Position numbers and translations under genes: made by a program. This document shows positions 6,347 through 10,130 of a stretch of 10,130 nt of DNA, piece by piece (the first letter of the stretch is position 1; each line of letters opens with the position of its first letter). The notes beneath the pieces were generated by a model. The model searched no databases and was not told where the DNA came from. It saw nothing but the letters and a program-made list of their open reading frames with translations. The stretch is from Desulfonema limicola. Lineage in GTDB: Bacteria > Desulfobacterota > Desulfobacteria > Desulfobacterales > Desulfosalsimonadaceae. Where the stretch lies: positions 1 through 10,130 of the forward strand of contig DYLE01000076.1 in NCBI GenBank assembly GCA_020722245.1. Direction: 5' to 3'.

Positions 6347-6817
6347 ATGATGCAAACACGGTATAATCATTTTATTTTGGCAGTCCTGACGGGGATCCTT
6401 GCGGTTTTGGCGATGTTGCCGGAAAACGCAGCCGCGGAGGGCAAGCGGCTTGCGGTCGGCGAATCGGTGGCCAACATCCGCTCCGGCCCGGGGACAAAAT
6501 ACGACGTGGTCTGGCGGGCGGAGCAATACACCCCGTTTGTGATCATCGACCAGGATAAGACCGGGGAATGGTATTTTTGCGAGGATTTTGAAGGGAGCCG
6601 GGCCTGGGTGAATAAGAAACTGCTTAAATCTCTGGATACGGTGATCACGAAAAAGGACCAGTGCAACATTCGAAAAGGCCCCGGCACAAACCATGACATC
6701 GTTTTTGAAGCGGAAAAGGGGGTTCCTTTTCGCGTGCTGGAGCGAAAAGGGGAATGGCTTCGGGTTCAGCATGCGGACGGGGACACCGGCTGGATCAACA
6801 AGATACTGGTCTGGTAG
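6347..6817 (+). CDS. Secreted protein with two bacterial SH3 (SH3b) domains
   Basis: The 156-residue product starts with a signal peptide (basic MMQTRYNH, hydrophobic FILAVLTGILAVLAML, likely cleavage after ENAAA near residue 30). Two SH3b repeats follow. The first begins NIRSGPGTKYDVV (43-55) and ends in RAWVNKKLL. The second begins NIRKGPGTNHDIV (107-119) and ends in TGWINKILVW. SH3b domains usually bind peptidoglycan or mediate protein contacts in the periplasm, and no catalytic domain is attached. ATG codons at 6347 and 6350 are equally possible starts; AGGTGG lies just upstream. It sits 34 bases after the VWA gene and may be the last gene of that cluster. Its link to the MoxR/VWA function is not evident. 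Confidence 0.85.
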   Translation: MMQTRYNHFILAVLTGILAVLAMLPENAAAEGKRLAVGESVANIRSGPGTKYDVVWRAEQYTPFVIIDQDKTGEWYFCEDFEGSRAWVNKKLLKSLDTVITKKDQCNIRKGPGTNHDIVFEAEKGVPFRVLERKGEWLRVQHADGDTGWINKILVW

Positions 6818-6847
6818 GGTTTGAAGCCCTAAAAAAGGGTCAAGTTT

Positions 6848-6916
6848 AAAGTGATTAAAGTGATTAAAGTGATTAAAGTAACTAAAGTAACTAAAGTGAC
6901 TAAAGTGACTAAAGTT
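6848..6916. repeat. Tandem array of seven 9-bp units (AAAGTGATT/AAAGTRACT)
   Basis: Seven perfect-length 9-bp units run from 6848 to 6910: three AAAGTGATT, two AAAGTAACT and two AAAGTGACT, followed by a partial AAAGTT. The grouping of identical variants suggests growth by slipped-strand duplication. The unit is three codons long, so it keeps frame in every reading. The last 13-15 bases are the reverse complement of the core of the repeat at 6946-7060. Confidence 0.9.
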
Positions 6917-6945
6917 GGACAAGGCGCCGGTCATGGGATTTTTTT

Positions 6946-7060
6946 AACTTTAGTCACTCCAAATTTTAGTCACTTTCAACTTTCACCTTTAACTTTAGTC
7001 ACTCCAAACTTTAGTCACTTTTAACTTTTTCCTTTAACTTTAGTCACTTTTAACTTTTCT
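6946..7060. repeat. 45-bp tandem repeat, inverted relative to the 9-bp array
   Basis: Two 45-base units (6946-6990 and 6991-7035) differ at only a few positions, and a truncated third begins at 7036. Each starts with AACTTTAGTCACT, which is the reverse complement of the 9-bp array end, and full units contain a second near-copy (6962-6974, 7007-7019). The copies at 7007 and 7036 can pair over 15 bases with 6902-6916. The period of 45 is five times nine, so both arrays seem to derive from one 9-base unit. The 29-base loop at 6917-6945 carries a short GC-rich stretch and seven T residues at its end. Confidence 0.88.
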
Positions 7061-7073
7061 TCTGATTTCCGGT

Positions 7074-7102
7074 TTGCGCCGGTCTGATGATCAGGGTATA
7101 AT
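7074..7102 (+). promoter_or_regulatory. Candidate promoter abutting the PfkB-family kinase gene
   Basis: A perfect -10 TATAAT at 7097-7102 is preceded by 17 bases and TTGCGC (7074-7079), a partial -35. The -10 ends only five bases before the ATG at 7108, so a transcript from here would have almost no leader. An AGGG at 7093-7096 could act as a ribosome site on a longer transcript. Confidence 0.4.
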
Positions 7103-7107
7103 ATAAC

Positions 7108-8106
7108 ATGTCAATGGGAATACTGAACCTGGATAAAAACCGGAAAACCATCGTGGGCGTGGGATCGGCCCTGGTGGACCTGCTGGCCTTTGAGCCGGAC
7201 GCCTTTATTGAAAGCCTGGGGGTTCAAAAGGGCGGCATGCAGCTTGTGGACAGCAGCGGCATGGACACGTTGATCTCGAAAATCCAGTCCCCTCCGGTGA
7301 TCGTTCCGGGAGGATCGGCCTGCAACACGGCCATCGGGGTGGGGAGGCTGGGCGGCAGGGCCCGGTTCGTGGGCAAGCTGGGAAGGGACCATTTCGGGGA
7401 GATGTTTGCCGCCGGGTTGAAGGACAGCGGCGTGGAGCCGGTGTTGTTTGTTTCCGAGCGGCCCACCGGACGGGTGCTTTCCGTGGTGACGCCGGACGCC
7501 CAGCGTTCCATGTTCACCTTTCTGGGAGCGGCCGCCGAGCTCAGCCCCGATGAGGTCACGCCGGACTGCTTTCAGGACGCGGCCGTGGTGCATGTGGAGG
7601 GCTACCTGCTCTACAGCCGGGAGTTGATTTCAGCGGTGCTTTCATCCGCCAGGGAGGCCGGTGCCCTGGTCAGCCTGGACCTGGCGAGTTTTAACGTGGT
7701 GAACGAGAATAAGGATTTTTTACAGGAGATTATTCAGGAGCAGGTCGATATCCTGATCGCCAACCAGGATGAGGCAAAAGCCTATACCGGCCATGAGGAT
7801 GGGGATAACGCCTTAAAGACGCTTTCAGAAGGGGTGGAGATCGCCGCCCTGAAGCTCGGACCCGGCGGCAGCCTGATTTCGCATCAGGGCCGGAAAACCG
7901 TGGTGAAAGCCATGGGCACGGGATACGCCGTGGATACCACCGGCGCCGGAGACCTCTGGGCGTCGGGCTTTCTCTATGGCCTGGTGAGCGGATTTTCCGT
8001 AGAAAAGAGCGGAGCGCTGGCATCGGCCTGCGGGTATGAGGTCTGCCAGGTCGTGGGGGCCGGCATTCCGGAGAAGGGGTGGCGGTGTATTCGAAAATTG
8101 TTGTAG
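7108..8106 (+). CDS. PfkB-family carbohydrate/nucleoside kinase (adenosine-kinase-like)
   Basis: The 332-residue protein is a ribokinase/PfkB-family kinase. It opens with IVGVGSALVDLLA (about 15-27) and has the first family signature around VPGGSACNTAIGVGRLGG (66-83). Next come a substrate-lid and strand region with PTGRVLSVVTPDAQRSMFTFLGAAAEL (119-145), and the second signature DTTGAGDLWASGFLYG at 276-291, with D282 as catalytic base and GAGD as anion hole. Such enzymes transfer the gamma-phosphate of ATP to a sugar or nucleoside hydroxyl. The PGGSACNT and DAQRSM segments resemble adenosine/sugar kinases of this kind in anaerobes, but the substrate cannot be fixed. The start could be the ATG at 7108 or 7114. 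It lies 23 bases before the TPR gene, implying co-transcription. Confidence 0.88.
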   Translation: MSMGILNLDKNRKTIVGVGSALVDLLAFEPDAFIESLGVQKGGMQLVDSSGMDTLISKIQSPPVIVPGGSACNTAIGVGRLGGRARFVGKLGRDHFGEMFAAGLKDSGVEPVLFVSERPTGRVLSVVTPDAQRSMFTFLGAAAELSPDEVTPDCFQDAAVVHVEGYLLYSRELISAVLSSAREAGALVSLDLASFNVVNENKDFLQEIIQEQVDILIANQDEAKAYTGHEDGDNALKTLSEGVEIAALKLGPGGSLISHQGRKTVVKAMGTGYAVDTTGAGDLWASGFLYGLVSGFSVEKSGALASACGYEVCQVVGAGIPEKGWRCIRKLL

Positions 8107-8129
8107 TTTTTTAGTGACGGAGAAAATCA

Positions 8130-8837
8130 ATGGTCGAAGAAAAATCGCGCAAGGAGCTGCTTGAGGAACCCGATCCGTTTATCGTGTTTGCCCAGCGGAT
8201 GCTCAAGCTTGCCAAACAGTATCAGCGGCAGATCATCATGGGGGTTACGGCCCTTGTTCTCGCAGCGGCGGTGATCAGCGCGCTTGTTTATTTCAGGCAT
8301 CAATCCGAGGAGCGGGCCGCCCAGATGCTGGCCGAGGCCGTTTCCCGTTACCAGGCGGTGGAGTCCAAGGACGCGGGCACCATCAACCCCAAGCCGCCGT
8401 CGGCCGCGGAGTATGAAGAGGTTCGGAAACTGTTTAAGGATATCATTTCAAAATACCCGTCCACCGGGTCCGGCCGGGCCGCGCTGCTGCATTACGCCGA
8501 CCTGAGCTACAAGACTGAAGATTTTGACGAGGCGATTACCGCCTATCAAAAGGCCCTCGATGTGTTTTCCGAGGAGGCCGGGCTAACCAGCGTGATTTTA
8601 AACGGGCTGGCCTATTCCTGCGAGGCCAAAAAGGACGACGCCGGGGCGATAAAGTATTTTGAAATGATCGTAAACGATGAGAACGCCGTCATGAAGGATC
8701 AGGCCTTGTTCAAGCTCGCCCTGATTTATGGAAGGCAGGGAAAAACAGAGCTTGCGGCCAAGGCCTGGCAGCGGATCATCTCCGAATACCCGGATTCCAT
8801 CTACTACCCGTTGGTCAAGGAAAAGGTTTCCGGATAG
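8130..8837 (+). CDS. Membrane-anchored tetratricopeptide-repeat protein (YfgM-like layout)
   Basis: The 235-residue product has a charged cytoplasmic N-terminus (1-33), one transmembrane helix at about 35-55 (IIMGVTALVLAAAVISALVYF), and a periplasmic part containing TPR-like helical hairpins. These include YADLSYKTEDFDEAITAYQKALDVF, LAYSCEAKKDDAGAIKYFEMIV and LALIYGRQGKTELAAKAWQRIISEYPDS. This layout is like YfgM/BamD-type scaffold proteins of the inner membrane that mediate contacts with envelope chaperones or the Sec machinery. That comparison rests on architecture only. GGAG lies eight bases before the ATG, and the gene follows the kinase by 23 bases. A role in export or envelope maintenance is likely but unproven. 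Confidence 0.78.
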   Translation: MVEEKSRKELLEEPDPFIVFAQRMLKLAKQYQRQIIMGVTALVLAAAVISALVYFRHQSEERAAQMLAEAVSRYQAVESKDAGTINPKPPSAAEYEEVRKLFKDIISKYPSTGSGRAALLHYADLSYKTEDFDEAITAYQKALDVFSEEAGLTSVILNGLAYSCEAKKDDAGAIKYFEMIVNDENAVMKDQALFKLALIYGRQGKTELAAKAWQRIISEYPDSIYYPLVKEKVSG

Positions 8838-8888
8838 GCCGCTGCGACTTGCCGCGTGGCTGTTCTTCCAATAAAGGGAAGGCATAAT

Positions 8889-10130
8889 ATGCGGGTGGAC
8901 ATCTCCGGTCAGATCGAGCGGGTCACCTACGCCAACCCTGAAAACGGGTACACCATCGCCCGCATGCGGCTCAAGGGCGGAAAACGCACGGTCACCGTGG
9001 TGGGAAACCTCATGGAGCCTTTGCCCGGAGAGGTCATGGAGCTGCAGGGCCGATGGAAGCTCCATCCCCGATACGGCGAGCAGTTTGAGGTCGAGCAGTA
9101 CCGAACCACGGCGCCGGCCACGGTGGAGGGGATTCGAAAATACCTGGGTTCCGGACTGATCAAGGGGATCGGCCCGGTCATGGCGGGCCGGATCGTGGGT
9201 CGGTTCGGAAAAAAGACCTTAGACATCATCGAAAGCCGCATCGAGAAGCTGGCCGAGATCGAGGGGATCGGGCCGAAGCGGATTGAGATGATCGCCAAGG
9301 CCTGGGCCGAGCAAAAGGAGATCCGCAACGTCATGATGTTTCTCCAGTCCCACCAGGTCAGCGCCGGATTCGCCACCAAGATCTTCAAGCAGTACGGGGA
9401 CCGCGCCATCGCGGTGGTCACCGAAAACCCCTACCAGCTCGCCACGGATGTCCGCGGCATCGGGTTTCGCACCGCGGACCGGATCGCCGAAAACCTCGGC
9501 TTCGCCAAAGATTCCGTGCTGCGCATTCAGGCGGGCGTCCTCTATGTTTTAAACCAGCTCTCAGACGACGGGCATGTCTATTACCCGAGGGAAGGATTGA
9601 TCGAGCAATGCCGCGAGGTGCTTGAGGCGGATGAGAAGGTGGTGTCCGAGGCCCTGGACCGGCTGGCGTCAGAAAAAAGGATCGTCATGGAAAAGGGGGA
9701 AGACCCTGCGTCCGGGGATGACGTAAATGCCGAAGGGGTCTACCTGACCTCCTATCATGTGTGCGAAACCGGCATCTCCTGGATGCTCTGGCGGCTGATG
9801 AAAACCCCCAAGGCGATCCGCGCCATCGATTCAAAGCGGGCCGCCCAATGGGTGCAGGGGGAGCTTAACTTTACCCTGGCGGAGAAACAGATCGCCGCCA
9901 TTGAATACGCCGCAAAACACAAGCTCATGGTCATCACCGGCGGGCCCGGGACCGGGAAGACCACCATCATTCAGGCGGTGTTGAAGATTTTTTCCCGCCT
10001 AAACGTCCGTATCCTGCTGGCTGCGCCCACGGGCCGGGCCGCCAAGCAGATGAGCGAGGCCACCGGTCATCCGGCCAGCACCATTCACCGCATGCTGTCC
10101 TTTAATTTTTACAGCGGCGGGTTCGTCAAA
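8889..10130 (+). CDS. recD2: RecD2-type (RecD/TraA family) ATP-dependent DNA helicase, 3' end outside the window
   Basis: The frame is open from the ATG at 8889 to the last base, giving 414 codons with no stop. Family members are about 720-750 residues, so a bit over half is present. The N-terminus (DISGQIERVTYANPENGYTIARMRL) is the OB-like domain typical of RecD2. It is followed by three helix-hairpin-helix-like motifs: IKGIGP at 91-96, EGIGPKR at 125-131 and RGIGFRTADRI at 189-199. The first helicase motif GGPGTGKTT (Walker A) is at residues 351-359, with TGRAAKQMSEATG and STIHRML of motif Ia just before the window end. RecD2 is a 5'-to-3' superfamily 1B helicase acting in DNA repair independently of RecBC. 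GGGAAGG precedes the start. It lies 51 bases after the TPR gene. Confidence 0.93.
   Translation, partial: MRVDISGQIERVTYANPENGYTIARMRLKGGKRTVTVVGNLMEPLPGEVMELQGRWKLHPRYGEQFEVEQYRTTAPATVEGIRKYLGSGLIKGIGPVMAGRIVGRFGKKTLDIIESRIEKLAEIEGIGPKRIEMIAKAWAEQKEIRNVMMFLQSHQVSAGFATKIFKQYGDRAIAVVTENPYQLATDVRGIGFRTADRIAENLGFAKDSVLRIQAGVLYVLNQLSDDGHVYYPREGLIEQCREVLEADEKVVSEALDRLASEKRIVMEKGEDPASGDDVNAEGVYLTSYHVCETGISWMLWRLMKTPKAIRAIDSKRAAQWVQGELNFTLAEKQIAAIEYAAKHKLMVITGGPGTGKTTIIQAVLKIFSRLNVRILLAAPTGRAAKQMSEATGHPASTIHRMLSFNFYSGGFVK

Noticed and set aside
6341..6934. Long minus-strand frame opposite the SH3b gene with an F-S-H/F-N-H repeat N-terminus
   Set aside because: Its repeat-like start is merely the 9-bp array read in reverse, and the rest is antisense to a well-supported SH3b gene with signal peptide and domains.
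6848..7060. Repeat arrays as a CRISPR locus
   Set aside because: The units are 9 and 45 bases and directly abut without unique spacers, and no cas gene is present.

Overview
The window reads as chromosomal DNA of a Gram-negative anaerobe, most likely a member of the Desulfobacterota (Desulfobacterales-like). That placement is an inference from the overall protein style (RecD2-type helicase, MoxR/VWA pair, PfkB-family kinase, TatA, DIPF-tailed SSB) and GC-rich coding DNA with AT-rich spacers. No rRNA or other taxonomic marker is present. No phage, IS transposase, CRISPR array, tRNA or rRNA was seen.

Region 1 (1-1481): a leftward AbiE-type type IV toxin-antitoxin operon (AbiEi antitoxin at 751-1344, AbiEii nucleotidyltransferase toxin at 120-773). 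It is AT-richer than the rest of the window and lies between two nearly identical 51-bp direct repeats (60-110 and 1431-1481). Its promoter carries three copies of a 9-mer, one of them over the -10 box, as expected for an autoregulated operon.

Region 2 (1489-2465): a rightward group consisting of an unannotated 29-codon membrane microprotein with a strong ribosome binding site, a 111-residue J-domain protein that overlaps it by ATGA, and ssb. The leftward tatA gene (2537-2719) converges on ssb and has its own good sigma-70-like promoter at 2833-2861.

Region 3 (3079-6817): a rightward cluster. It contains a UROD/MetE-like protein with apparent metal-binding His-x-Cys and Cys residues, a MoxR-family AAA+ ATPase reached through an ATGA junction, a CoxE-like VWA-domain protein, and a secreted protein with two SH3b domains. 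MoxR and VWA proteins usually act together as a metal-insertion or complex-maturation chaperone. The substrate here is unknown.

Region 4 (6838-7060): a repetitive spacer. Seven tandem 9-bp units are followed by a 45-bp tandem repeat whose core is the reverse complement of the 9-bp units, so the locus can fold into several alternative hairpins.

Region 5 (7108-10130): a PfkB-family sugar/nucleoside kinase, a membrane-anchored TPR protein and the first 414 codons of a RecD2-type helicase that runs off the window. All three read rightward with short gaps and may be co-transcribed.

The points most worth a second look are the repeat-bounded AbiE cassette with its operator array, the 29-aa microprotein, the 9/45-bp inverted repeat locus, and the coupling of a MetE/UROD-like protein to a MoxR-VWA pair.
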